Assembly (NCBI GenBank): GCA_045565995.1
Contig: JBJLEF010000001.1
Location: 1,116,001 to 1,180,000, forward strand
DNA: 64,000 bases
Direction of reading: 5' to 3'
Source: UBA721 sp002705165
GTDB lineage: Bacteria; Planctomycetota; Planctomycetia; Pirellulales; Pirellulaceae
The position numbers and the translations under genes are program-made. Under the pieces are notes generated by a model. The model saw nothing but the letters and a program-made list of their open reading frames with translations. It made no database searches and was not told where the DNA came from. Below, piece after piece: positions 18,970 to 27,569 of the stretch. Every line of letters begins with the position of its first letter. Position 1 is the first letter of the stretch.

Positions 18970-20371
18970 TAGTTCGGTTATTTCTCGAAGGCAAATGCTT
19001 GCTTCTGTAGGTGGCGGCGCTGGAATATTAGCATTGCAGGCCATGATGTCCGAAGAGAGAGCACAGGCCACTGAGCCAGCTCTTTATGCTCCGCGCGAAC
19101 CACACTATCCATCGCGAGCATCCCGAGTGATTTGGTTGTTTATGCATGGCGGTCCAAGTCACGTCGATCTGTTCGATTTTAAGCCCGATCTGGTCAAGTA
19201 TGCCGGTAAGCCAGTTCCAGAGTCGTTTGGCAATGTTATGACTCGGCGTAACGTGGCAAAAAACCCCTTGTTGGGGCCGATTAAACCATTTCGCAAACGA
19301 GCTGAATCGGGGCTGGAGATTAGTGAGTTCCTGCCTCATATCGCTGAGCATGCTGATCGACTTTGCGTTATCCGATCGATGCATGGCGATAGTGTGAATC
19401 ACCCGCAATCGGTTTACCAGATGAATACGGGTAACATTTTGATGGGACATCCAAGTGTTGGCAGTTGGATCGCTTATGGGCTGGGAACATTAAACAGGGA
19501 TATGCCGGCATTTGTGGTGTTGCCAGACCCGGGTGGCGGGCTTAAAGGTGGGCCTCCAGCCTGGGGAAGTGGTTATTTACCAGCCAGTTATCAGGGGATG
19601 ACGATGAGACCGGGGGAAGCTCCTATTCTCAACCTTGCTCCACAGCCGGGTATTTCACAGAAGCGTCAAGGCGAAGCGTTCGCATTTTTGCAGGATATGA
19701 ATGGTCGTTTTGTCGATCGCATTGGTGAGGATGATGAACTACAGGCCCGGATCGCAGCTTATGAGTTGGCATTTCGAATGCAGGCAGCCGCACCCGCATT
19801 AGTAGACATTTCTCAGGAGACGGCAGCAACGCATCGGTTGTACGGGCTGGAAAACAAAGAGACGGCTGAGTTTGGGCGTCGTTGTTTGTTAGCCCGCCGG
19901 ATGATTGAACAAGGCGTTCGATTTGTACAGGTTCATTCCGGAAACACCCTTGGATGGGATGCGCATAAGGATGTATTAAGTAATCACACAGAGTATTGCG
20001 GTAAAACGGACTTGCCAGTAGCAGGGTTATTAACCGACTTAGCACAACGAGGGCTACTTGATGACACACTGGTGATTTGGTGTGGTGAGTTTGGGCGTAT
20101 GCCTATGAGTGAACAGGGTAAAGGACGAGATCATAATCCCTGGGGATATTGTAGTTGGTTGGCCGGTGCTGGTATTGAGGGTGGCCGTGCGATTGGAGCA
20201 ACGGATCCGATTGGATTGCGAGCAGTAGAAGACAAGGTTCATGTGCGAGATTTTCATGCCACGTTGCTGCATCTGATGGGTATTGATCACATGGAACTGT
20301 CGTACTTCCACAATGGACTCGAGGAGCGTTTAACCGGCCCACAGGAAGCGCATGTTGTGGAGGCGGTCTAA
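18947..20371 (+). CDS. DUF1501 protein with twin-arginine signal
   Basis: Member of the DUF1501 (sulfatase/alkaline-phosphatase-fold) family, greatly expanded in planctomycetes and of unknown function. I choose the ATG at 18947, giving 474 aa, because it places the Tat motif SRRQML at residues 13-18 before a short hydrophobic stretch; an upstream TTG at 18905 would add 14 residues. Family motifs are MHGGPSHVDLFDFKP near the N-terminus, the QMNTG/PSVGSWIAYGLGT segment, and VIWCGEFGRMPMSEQGKGRDHN near the C-terminus, which suggests a metal-binding phosphatase-like site. It shares one base (TAATG) with the next gene, so the pair is translationally coupled. DUF1501 and DUF1549 genes are typically paired. 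Confidence 0.92.
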   Translation: MTISTDSSSSVISRRQMLASVGGGAGILALQAMMSEERAQATEPALYAPREPHYPSRASRVIWLFMHGGPSHVDLFDFKPDLVKYAGKPVPESFGNVMTRRNVAKNPLLGPIKPFRKRAESGLEISEFLPHIAEHADRLCVIRSMHGDSVNHPQSVYQMNTGNILMGHPSVGSWIAYGLGTLNRDMPAFVVLPDPGGGLKGGPPAWGSGYLPASYQGMTMRPGEAPILNLAPQPGISQKRQGEAFAFLQDMNGRFVDRIGEDDELQARIAAYELAFRMQAAAPALVDISQETAATHRLYGLENKETAEFGRRCLLARRMIEQGVRFVQVHSGNTLGWDAHKDVLSNHTEYCGKTDLPVAGLLTDLAQRGLLDDTLVIWCGEFGRMPMSEQGKGRDHNPWGYCSWLAGAGIEGGRAIGATDPIGLRAVEDKVHVRDFHATLLHLMGIDHMELSYFHNGLEERLTGPQEAHVVEAV

Positions 20372-22254
20372 TGCGGTTCTGGTTTTGTTCTCTACTACTA
20401 CTCTTATGTGCTACGCCGGCAGATAGTCAGGACTATCTGGAATTACCGATTTTGGCAGAAGATCGGGAGCATTGGTCATTCCGGCCTATCGTACGCCCAG
20501 ATCTTCCGGAGGTTCAGAACGATGCATGGTCGAAAAATCCGATCGATATGTTTATTTTTGCCAAGTTGAGTAAAGCACATTTAAGCCCAATGCCAGCAGC
20601 AAGTCACAACGCATTAGTCAGGCGACTTTATCTGGATTTAACAGGGCTTGCTCCTATCTATGACGAGGTCATTGCGGATAGGCATTACGAGCAGCTGGTA
20701 GATGAATTGCTACATTCCCCTCGCTTTGGTGAACGGCAGGCTCAGCACTGGTTAGATCTGGCTCGGTTTGCAGAGACAGACGGCTTTGAACACGATCAGA
20801 TACGAACGGAGGCGTGGCGATACAGGGACTGGGTGATTGACGCATTCAATCGCAATATCCCCTATGACGAATTTATTCGCCAGCAGCTAGCTGCCGATGA
20901 GCTTGATGAATCAAAAGACAGCGTTGCTACGATGTTTTGTTTGTCAGGACCGGACATGCCGGATATCAATTCCCAGAACGAGAGATCACACTCGCTCTTG
21001 AATGAGATGACGAGTACGGTGGGTGCAGTCTTTATGGGGTTGCAGGTTGGGTGTGCGCAGTGTCATGACCATAAGTTTGATCCGATTAGCCAGGCGGACT
21101 TCTACCGTTTGCGAGCCATGTTTCAGCCAGCCGTGCATGTCATTAAGAACAAGAGTGTCGGAGTTCTGCGAGAACAAGGGGAACCGCCCGAAGCTCGCCT
21201 GATGATTCGTGGTGATTTTGATAAGCCGGGAATGGAACTTGAACCGGGGGTGCTCCGAGTCGTTGCTGGCAAACAGCCGATCCTCATCGAGACAACGAAA
21301 GCTGGAACGACGGGTCGCCGCCTGGCTTTGGCTAATTGGCTTACCGCCAAAGATCATCCACTCACGGCCCGTGTCATAGTGAATCGGATTTGGCAACAAC
21401 ATTTTGGCACTGGATTGGTTTCGACCCATAGTGATTTCGGGATCATGGGGACATCCCCATCCCATCCGGAGCTGTTGGATTGGTTAGCTGCTGAGGTGCA
21501 ATCACAAGGTTGGGATCTGAAAGTCATCCATCGTTTGATTGTGACGAGTGCAACTTATATGCAGGCGAGTGCGGGCGGAGAGGTCTTTCATCAGAACAAG
21601 AAAGCAGATCCGGATAATATTTTGTTGAGCCGATTTCCTCGCCGGCGATTAGATGGAGAAGCAATTCGAGATTTAATGCTGGTCGCTGCTGGATTTCGTC
21701 AGTATGAAATGGGGGGCCCAGGAGTACGTCCTCCAATTCAGAAAGAAGTATCTCAGACACTCTTGAAAAATCAATGGAATATTTCAACCGATGAAGAGGA
21801 TCATTATCGACGAAGTATTTATATTTTTGCTCGGCGGAATTTGCGGTATCCGATGTTCGAAGCATTTGATCGACCGGATGCTAACGTGAGTTGTCCGAAA
21901 CGACAGAAGTCAACGACGGCGCCTCAGGCTTTGATTTTGTTTAATTCCAAGTTGAGTATGGATTTGGCGCGCCGTATGGCGAGCGATATTCTGATGACTG
22001 TTCGAGAGGATGATGCATTTATACGCGAAGTATTGCGGCGTTGCTGGAGTCGTGAACCAGAACCTGAAACAATGAATGCCGCTCTCGCCTATTTTGCCAA
22101 AAGCCGTAAGGATGCGCAAATCACTCCTCTTGATGCATTAAATCAGGTTGCGCCCATCCCATTGCCCGCCGATCTTTCTGTTCGTGAGGCCGCGGTCTAC
22201 TCTGAATTTTGCCTGATAGCTTTCAATACCCTCGAATTCATCGTCATGCAGTAA
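20371..22254 (+). CDS. DUF1549/DUF1553 protein without N-terminal cytochrome module
   Basis: Partner of the preceding DUF1501 protein. 627 aa with a signal peptide (about 1-20). DUF1549 follows (~45-250), carrying RRLYLDLTGLAP, WLDLARFAETDGFEHDQ and a CxxCH site, CAQCHDHKFDP (Cys228, Cys231, His232). DUF1553 (~310-620) carries TARVIVNRIWQQHFGTGLV and FDRPDANVSCPKRQKSTTAPQAL. Unlike the next gene it lacks the planctomycete cytochrome c domains at its N-terminus, so the CxxCH is its only possible covalent haem site. The biochemical function of the family is unknown; a periplasmic or surface redox role is inferred. Confidence 0.9.
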   Translation: MRFWFCSLLLLLCATPADSQDYLELPILAEDREHWSFRPIVRPDLPEVQNDAWSKNPIDMFIFAKLSKAHLSPMPAASHNALVRRLYLDLTGLAPIYDEVIADRHYEQLVDELLHSPRFGERQAQHWLDLARFAETDGFEHDQIRTEAWRYRDWVIDAFNRNIPYDEFIRQQLAADELDESKDSVATMFCLSGPDMPDINSQNERSHSLLNEMTSTVGAVFMGLQVGCAQCHDHKFDPISQADFYRLRAMFQPAVHVIKNKSVGVLREQGEPPEARLMIRGDFDKPGMELEPGVLRVVAGKQPILIETTKAGTTGRRLALANWLTAKDHPLTARVIVNRIWQQHFGTGLVSTHSDFGIMGTSPSHPELLDWLAAEVQSQGWDLKVIHRLIVTSATYMQASAGGEVFHQNKKADPDNILLSRFPRRRLDGEAIRDLMLVAAGFRQYEMGGPGVRPPIQKEVSQTLLKNQWNISTDEEDHYRRSIYIFARRNLRYPMFEAFDRPDANVSCPKRQKSTTAPQALILFNSKLSMDLARRMASDILMTVREDDAFIREVLRRCWSREPEPETMNAALAYFAKSRKDAQITPLDALNQVAPIPLPADLSVREAAVYSEFCLIAFNTLEFIVMQ

Positions 22255-22382
22255 AATCACTGCAAAAACTCGTGCTGCAGCGGGGGTTCTTGCAGCCCTT
22301 TTATCGTTTTAGCATCGGCGTGGTTCCAGAATCTTTCGTGAAACGTGATGAGGTGTATTGGAAAGTCTTTTATAATCGAAAT

Positions 22383-25313
22383 ATGTTATTCGGCTCTTAT
22401 TATTGGCAACAAATCGTTTTGCGGTTAGTCTTGTTCGCATTGCTTTTCACCAGCCTTGCGAATACTTCTAATGCGCAAGATCAGTCTCTCGGCTTGAAGG
22501 CATCACAAATTCTTAAGGCCAAATGCGTGAAGTGTCACAGCAGTCAAAATCGCAAGGCCGATCTCGATTTATCATCGGTCGACGCTATTTTAAAGGGCGG
22601 TGAATCCGGACCAGTCATTGCTGTAAATTATGAGGACAGTCTTTTATGGGAGATGATTTCTAACCAGGTGATGCCTCCGGAAGATGAGCCACAGCTTTCT
22701 AAGCAGGAGCTTGAAACCTTAAAAGAGTGGCTTGAGCAATCAAAATTTGAACCCTTGGTGAAAGAGCATACGTCGCAGTGGGAAGTATTGCCGGTGCTGC
22801 AACTGCGATGTGTGGTTTGTCATGGAAAGCAGGTTGCTGAAGCGGGTCTCGATTTAAGGACACGGGAATCGATTCTTAAAGGAGGGAAGTCTGGGCCAGC
22901 CATTCTTCCAGGTAATCCAACAGAAAGCCTACTCTTAAAGAAAATCCATGCTGGCGAAATGCCTCCAAAACGACGGATTGTTGAAGCAAGTATCAAGGTG
23001 ATTACACCGACAGAAATAAAGAAGCTTGAAAATTGGATTGCCGAAGGTGCTTCTAATGATATGCCGGTCATCGATTCACTTGGCATCGATCCGGATCCGT
23101 TGGTATCAGACAATGATCGCAATTTTTGGGCCTTTAAGGTTCCGGTCAAATCAGCTTTACCGGAATCTATTAAAGGGGGATGGAGTCAAAATAGTATTGA
23201 TTCTTTTGTGTTACACGGCATCGAACAAGCCGGGCTGAAACATTCCCCGAGGGCAAATAAAGAGGGCCTGATTCGGCGAGTGTATTTTGATCTTTTGGGT
23301 ATTCCGCCGACGCTTGAGCAATTGCAGCGATTTCTTAACGATGCTTCACCGACGGCTTATGAGCAATTAGTCGAACGTGTGCTGGCATCGCCCTATTATG
23401 GTGAGCGATGGGGAGGCTTATGGTTGGATTTGGCTGGCTATTCTGATAGCGAAGGCATTTCTGAAAGTGATCCGGTTCGGCCATCGAACTATTTATACCG
23501 TGACTATGTCATTCGAAGTTTCAACGCTGATAAACCATATTCAGACTTCCTTCAAGAACAATTGGCTGGTGATGACTTGGCCGATTACACCGATCCCAAT
23601 CATGTGACTCAGCAGACGGAAGACAATCTCATTGCGACGGGTTTCTTGAGACAGCCTCCCGATGGTAGCTTTGCCAATATCACAGGTTTTGTACCGGATC
23701 GTAATCGATACATTGGGGCGGCGATTGAAGTTTATAGTTCAGCTATTCTTGGACTCACTCTCAAGTGTGCCAAATGTCATAGTCACAAGTTTGACCCTAT
23801 TCCGCAGCGGGATTATTACCGACTTCTAGCGGTTTTCAAAGGTGCGCTTGACGAAAACGCATGGATGAGCCCGTTAAAAGCTCAGGGGGTTTCGGCACTC
23901 AAGCCGATGCGATTACTGAGTGTTACAGAAACGGCAAGACGCAAGGCAATCGAAGCTAATAATGACCGGGTTGAAGCGGAATTAGTGGAAATACGCAAAG
24001 AGCTTTCGATCGTTGAAGTTGCTGCGATTAGCAGGCTTCAGGATGCCGCGATGAATGCCTTGCCGGAGCAAATTCGGATGGATGTTAGATCCGCGTTAAA
24101 TGAAGCTGAGCAGAAGCGATCCAAGGTGCAGCGGTATTTGGTAGAGAAATTTGAAAAGGAAATACGGTTCAATATTGAAAAAGCTCAGGAAGCGGATGTC
24201 GAATTTAAAGCGAAGCGAGAGCAGATTATCGCGAGGATCGCAGCAAAAACCAATGAGAAGCAGGAGGTCACTCCCATTCGAGCTCTCTGGGATCGCGGCG
24301 ATCCTTCTCCTACCTATATTCTAACACGTGGTGATTATCTCAATCCATCACGGATGGTTAGTCCGGGCGTCCCTTCCGTTTTGATGGGGGTGCAACAAGA
24401 ATTCACCGTACGAAAGCCATTTGTAAATTCACCCAGTACGGGTCGGCGGCTTGCATTGGCAGAGTGGACTGTTGATAAGTCTAACCCACTTACAGCCCGA
24501 GTGATGGTAAACCGCATTTGGAAGCATCACTTTCAGCATGGAATGGTGAAGACGCTTGACAATTTTGGTCTGGCTGGCGCAAAACCTTCTCACCCGGAAT
24601 TGCTTGATTGGCTGGCAGTTGAATTTATGGAGAGCGGCTGGAGTATCAAACACATGCATCGATTAATTATGACCAGTTCAACTTATCAGCAAACCTCATC
24701 GGTATCCGAACAGCACGAATTGCGTGATCCACAGAACAAATGGCTAAGTCGTATGCCGATGCGTCGAATGGATGCTGAAATGTTGAGAGATTCCTTAATA
24801 ACATTGGCGGGAGTCCGCTGGGATAAACAGTTTGGCCCCGGAGATCTCGCCGTATCCAGACCAGACGGTCTGATTACTACCTTGCCGGTTCATCATGATG
24901 TCTGGAGGCGTAGTATTTATGTATTGCATCGACGAACGTTAATGCCCACGTTGTTGACCTCATTTGATAGGCCTCGTATGAGTCCGAATTGTATTGAGCG
25001 AACGGAATCTACCGTAGCCCCTCAGGCGTTGCATCTAATGAACAATAAGCAGGTAAATTCATGGGCAGGGCAGTTTGCCAAGCAAATCATTCAAGAGACA
25101 GGTAACATTCGCGAGGCGCAAATTCGCCAGTCTTACCTGAAAGCTTTGAGTCGCCAGCCTGATGAGCAGGAGCTTCAATTAACACTTGCCTATATGCAAA
25201 AAATAGCGGAGGCTGCTAAACCGGGGACGCCACCTGAGGAGATTAATCTTCAGGTACTGAGTAATGTCTGCCATGCTTTAATTAATTCAGCGGCCTTTAT
25301 TTATATTGATTAG
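22383..25313 (+). CDS. Planctomycete cytochrome c plus DUF1549/DUF1553 multidomain protein
   Basis: Secreted or periplasmic protein of 976 aa. I choose the ATG at 22383 because it begins a normal signal peptide cleaved after SNAQ; the frame stays open upstream to 22209 but that part overlaps the previous gene. It has two successive cytochrome c-like modules with CVKCHSS (Cys48, Cys51, His52) and CVVCHGK (Cys143, Cys146, His147). DUF1549 follows with a third site CAKCHSH (Cys462, Cys465, His466), then a ~100-residue charged coiled coil (about 510-610), then DUF1553. Three c-type haems are possible. Family function is unknown. Confidence 0.9.
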   Translation: MLFGSYYWQQIVLRLVLFALLFTSLANTSNAQDQSLGLKASQILKAKCVKCHSSQNRKADLDLSSVDAILKGGESGPVIAVNYEDSLLWEMISNQVMPPEDEPQLSKQELETLKEWLEQSKFEPLVKEHTSQWEVLPVLQLRCVVCHGKQVAEAGLDLRTRESILKGGKSGPAILPGNPTESLLLKKIHAGEMPPKRRIVEASIKVITPTEIKKLENWIAEGASNDMPVIDSLGIDPDPLVSDNDRNFWAFKVPVKSALPESIKGGWSQNSIDSFVLHGIEQAGLKHSPRANKEGLIRRVYFDLLGIPPTLEQLQRFLNDASPTAYEQLVERVLASPYYGERWGGLWLDLAGYSDSEGISESDPVRPSNYLYRDYVIRSFNADKPYSDFLQEQLAGDDLADYTDPNHVTQQTEDNLIATGFLRQPPDGSFANITGFVPDRNRYIGAAIEVYSSAILGLTLKCAKCHSHKFDPIPQRDYYRLLAVFKGALDENAWMSPLKAQGVSALKPMRLLSVTETARRKAIEANNDRVEAELVEIRKELSIVEVAAISRLQDAAMNALPEQIRMDVRSALNEAEQKRSKVQRYLVEKFEKEIRFNIEKAQEADVEFKAKREQIIARIAAKTNEKQEVTPIRALWDRGDPSPTYILTRGDYLNPSRMVSPGVPSVLMGVQQEFTVRKPFVNSPSTGRRLALAEWTVDKSNPLTARVMVNRIWKHHFQHGMVKTLDNFGLAGAKPSHPELLDWLAVEFMESGWSIKHMHRLIMTSSTYQQTSSVSEQHELRDPQNKWLSRMPMRRMDAEMLRDSLITLAGVRWDKQFGPGDLAVSRPDGLITTLPVHHDVWRRSIYVLHRRTLMPTLLTSFDRPRMSPNCIERTESTVAPQALHLMNNKQVNSWAGQFAKQIIQETGNIREAQIRQSYLKALSRQPDEQELQLTLAYMQKIAEAAKPGTPPEEINLQVLSNVCHALINSAAFIYID

Positions 25314-25319
25314 AGAATC

Positions 25320-26780
25320 ATGGATCCATATCCGATAGACGATGATCAGGCCATAGGCCGGCGGCGATGGCTCACCAGCACGGCAGCGGGGCTTCAGGCT
25401 GCCGTGCTGACAGATCTGTTTTCCAAAGACATCTACGGCATGGAGACACCGCAGATTAGATCGACCTATGATTTGAAGCCGCAGCCAACACACCATGAGC
25501 CCCAAGCTAAGAGTATCATTCATCTCTTTATGAATGGTGGTCCCAGCCAAATGGATCTATTTGATCCCAAGCCGGAACTGGATAAACGCCACGGGCAGCC
25601 CTATTTTAGTGAGTTGGCATCGGAGGTTGAAAACCCAACGGCAGCCGGTGCGTTGATGAAGTGTCCGTATAAGTTCTCCCAGCACGGTGAGTCAGGACAG
25701 TGGGTCTCGGATGCGTTGCCGCATACGGCTGAAATCGTGGATGAACTGGCTGTGATCAAGTCAATGTACACGACAAACTTAACCCACGAACCGGCGTTGT
25801 TTAAAATCCATGGAGGACAGGAACTGCCAGGCATGCCTTCGATTGGAGCGTGGGTTTCTTATGGATTAGGCACCGAAAATCAAAACTTACCCGCCTATGT
25901 TGTGCTTGATGATCCGCTAGGGTTGCCGGTGAATCAATCTCAGAGCTGGCAATCAGGTTTTTTGCCTCCGGTTTATCAGGGGACGCGATTTCGCAGTACC
26001 GGTGAGCCGGTCTTAAATTTAAGCCGTGATTTTGAACAAACCGATCAAGTGACTAGCCTTGAGCAGGAATTGATTGCGGGGCTCGACAGGATTCACAAGA
26101 GTAGACGGCCACGGCAATTGAGGCTGGATGCGCGCATGGCTAGCTATGAATTGGCAGCTCGTATGCAGCTGGAAGCCACCGATGCATTGGATATTGCCAA
26201 AGAAACTCAAGCAACACTCGATATGTATGGCATTGGTGAAGATACGACAGATTCGTACGGTCGTCGTTGCCTGTACGCTCGCCGATTAGTCGAACGAGGC
26301 GTTCGTTATGTACAGCTGTATATTAATTTTCAGATTTGGGATAATCATACAGGGCTAACTGCAGGATGTAAGGGGGCTTGCGACCGAACAGATCGTCCAA
26401 TTGCCGGATTGATTCGTGACTTGAAGCAGCGTGGATTGCTGGATTCCACATTAGTTGTTTGGGGAGGTGAGTTTGGTCGGTTGCCGATTGCTCAATTGCC
26501 GGCCAATAAAGACACCGCTAATGCCGGTCGCGATCATAACAAGAATGCCATGATCACCTGGATGGCTGGAGGTGGAGTCAAGCCGGGAGTTTCTATTGGT
26601 GCCACCGATGAACTTGGATTTGCAGCCGTTGAGGATCGAATTTCAGTAGCAGACTGGCATGCTACCATTTTGCATCAACTTGGCCTTAACTATGAACATC
26701 TCTACTTCGAGCGTAATGGCCTGAAGGATCGGCTCACCAGTGTCGAAGAAGCTCACCTTATCAAGTCAATCCTGAAATGA
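25320..26780 (+). CDS. DUF1501 protein, second copy
   Basis: Same family as the gene at 18947. 486 aa, beginning 6 nt after the cytochrome-DUF1549 gene. Three arginines (residues 14-16, RRRWL) precede a weakly hydrophobic stretch and fit a Tat-type signal. The family motifs are FMNGGPSQMDLFDPKPEL, PSIGAWVSYGLGT, VVWGGEFGRLP and GRDHNKNAM. This gene with 22383 forms a cytochrome-DUF1549/DUF1501 pair that parallels the pair at 18947-22254. The two copies are clearly divergent, so not a recent duplication. 125 nt follow before the peroxidase gene, with no convincing terminator. Confidence 0.92.
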   Translation: MDPYPIDDDQAIGRRRWLTSTAAGLQAAVLTDLFSKDIYGMETPQIRSTYDLKPQPTHHEPQAKSIIHLFMNGGPSQMDLFDPKPELDKRHGQPYFSELASEVENPTAAGALMKCPYKFSQHGESGQWVSDALPHTAEIVDELAVIKSMYTTNLTHEPALFKIHGGQELPGMPSIGAWVSYGLGTENQNLPAYVVLDDPLGLPVNQSQSWQSGFLPPVYQGTRFRSTGEPVLNLSRDFEQTDQVTSLEQELIAGLDRIHKSRRPRQLRLDARMASYELAARMQLEATDALDIAKETQATLDMYGIGEDTTDSYGRRCLYARRLVERGVRYVQLYINFQIWDNHTGLTAGCKGACDRTDRPIAGLIRDLKQRGLLDSTLVVWGGEFGRLPIAQLPANKDTANAGRDHNKNAMITWMAGGGVKPGVSIGATDELGFAAVEDRISVADWHATILHQLGLNYEHLYFERNGLKDRLTSVEEAHLIKSILK

Positions 26781-26905
26781 TTTTCTGCCTCTGCGCAGAG
26801 ATGCTCAGGCTTCAATTTGAGCTAATAACGTCTATTCGACCACCTCGGTTTCAGCGTACAATGAAGAAACCGTTATTCGGAAGAAAATAATAGGAGAATT
26901 CCACT

Positions 26906-27472
26906 ATGCTTAAGCGAACGTTCATCGCTGTATTTGCCGTGATGGCAATGGCAACTGCCATGGTTGTATCTGCAGCGGACGCGCCGGCAGCATTAAACTT
27001 TAAAGCCAAAGATATTGATGGCAAAGAAGTTAATCTGTCTAAGTACCAAGGGCGTGTTGTACTAGTTGTCAATTTAGCGAGCCGCTGAGGGTTGACCCCT
27101 CAATACCTGCAGTTGCAGGGTCTGCATAAAAAATACAATGCCAAGGGTCTTTCTGTTGTGGGGTTCCCCTGCAATCAATTTGGAAAGCAAGAGCCGGGCA
27201 CAGAAGCACAGATCAAAGAATTCTGTACTTCGAATTATCAGGTTCAATTTGACCTGTTTTCGAAGGTCGATGTAAACGGGGATACAGCTCACCCGTTTTA
27301 CAAGCATATTACTAGTCAGGAAACAAAGCCCAAGGGAGCCGGAAAGGTTTCCTGGAACTTTGAAAAATTCCTCCTAGACCGAGAAGGAAATGTGATTGCT
27401 CGATTCGAACCGCGTACAAAACCTGACGCGCCGGAATTGATCAAGTTGATTGAAGCCCACTTAGCGAAGTAA
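26906..27472 (+). CDS. Secreted glutathione peroxidase, selenoprotein (UGA = selenocysteine 61)
   Basis: Reduces peroxides using a thiol donor. The frame runs from the ATG at 26906 (AGGAG at 26892-26896) through an in-frame TGA at 27086-27088 to a stop at 27472, giving 188 aa. The TGA falls exactly where the family has its catalytic Cys/Sec: NLASR-U-GLTPQY. The rest of the catalytic tetrad is present (Gln95 in CNQFGKQEPG, Trp150 and Asn151 in SWNF), and similarity is continuous on both sides, so this is not a decayed gene. The N-terminus is a signal peptide (to about residue 24), so the enzyme is exported. A SECIS-like hairpin lies just downstream of the UGA. The decoding genes (selA, selB, selC, selD) are not in this window. 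Confidence 0.88.
27114..27126 (+). promoter_or_regulatory. Putative bacterial SECIS hairpin in the peroxidase mRNA
   Basis: TGCAG-GGT-CTGCA forms a 5-bp stem with a 3-nt GGU loop, starting 25 nt after the UGA, with 30 nt between the UGA and the loop. Bacterial SECIS elements need a small stem-loop at about this distance with a G among the first two loop bases; this fits. The core (GUUGCAGG-x-UCUGCA) closely resembles the apical part of the E. coli fdhF SECIS. An alternative overlapping hairpin, CCTGC-AGTT-GCAGG at 27106-27119, also fits the model. Confidence 0.55.
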
Positions 27473-27495
27473 CGCCGGCTCCATCCGTTTTATAT

Positions 27496-27534
27496 AAAGC
27501 CGTTTGCCACCTTTGGAGTGGCGGACGGCTTTTG
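27496..27534 (+). terminator. Rho-independent terminator after the peroxidase gene
   Basis: Arms AAAGCCGT (27496-27503) and ACGGCTTTT (27525-27533) enclose an inner GCCAC/GTGGC stem with a CTTTGGA loop; a T-rich tract follows. It lies 24 nt after the peroxidase stop codon. Confidence 0.85.
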
Positions 27535-27569
27535 TTAATGATTCTCCCAACCTATTGTCGTAGCTTAAC

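Noticed and set aside
26789..26800. 12-nt palindrome CTCTGCGCAGAG between DUF1501 and gpx
   Set aside because: Short, no T-tract, and within the range expected by chance; not convincing as a terminator or operator.
26906..27088. Peroxidase gene as a pseudogene or two separate small genes
   Set aside because: The TGA is exactly at the Sec/Cys position, both halves are in one frame with full catalytic residues, and a SECIS-like hairpin follows.
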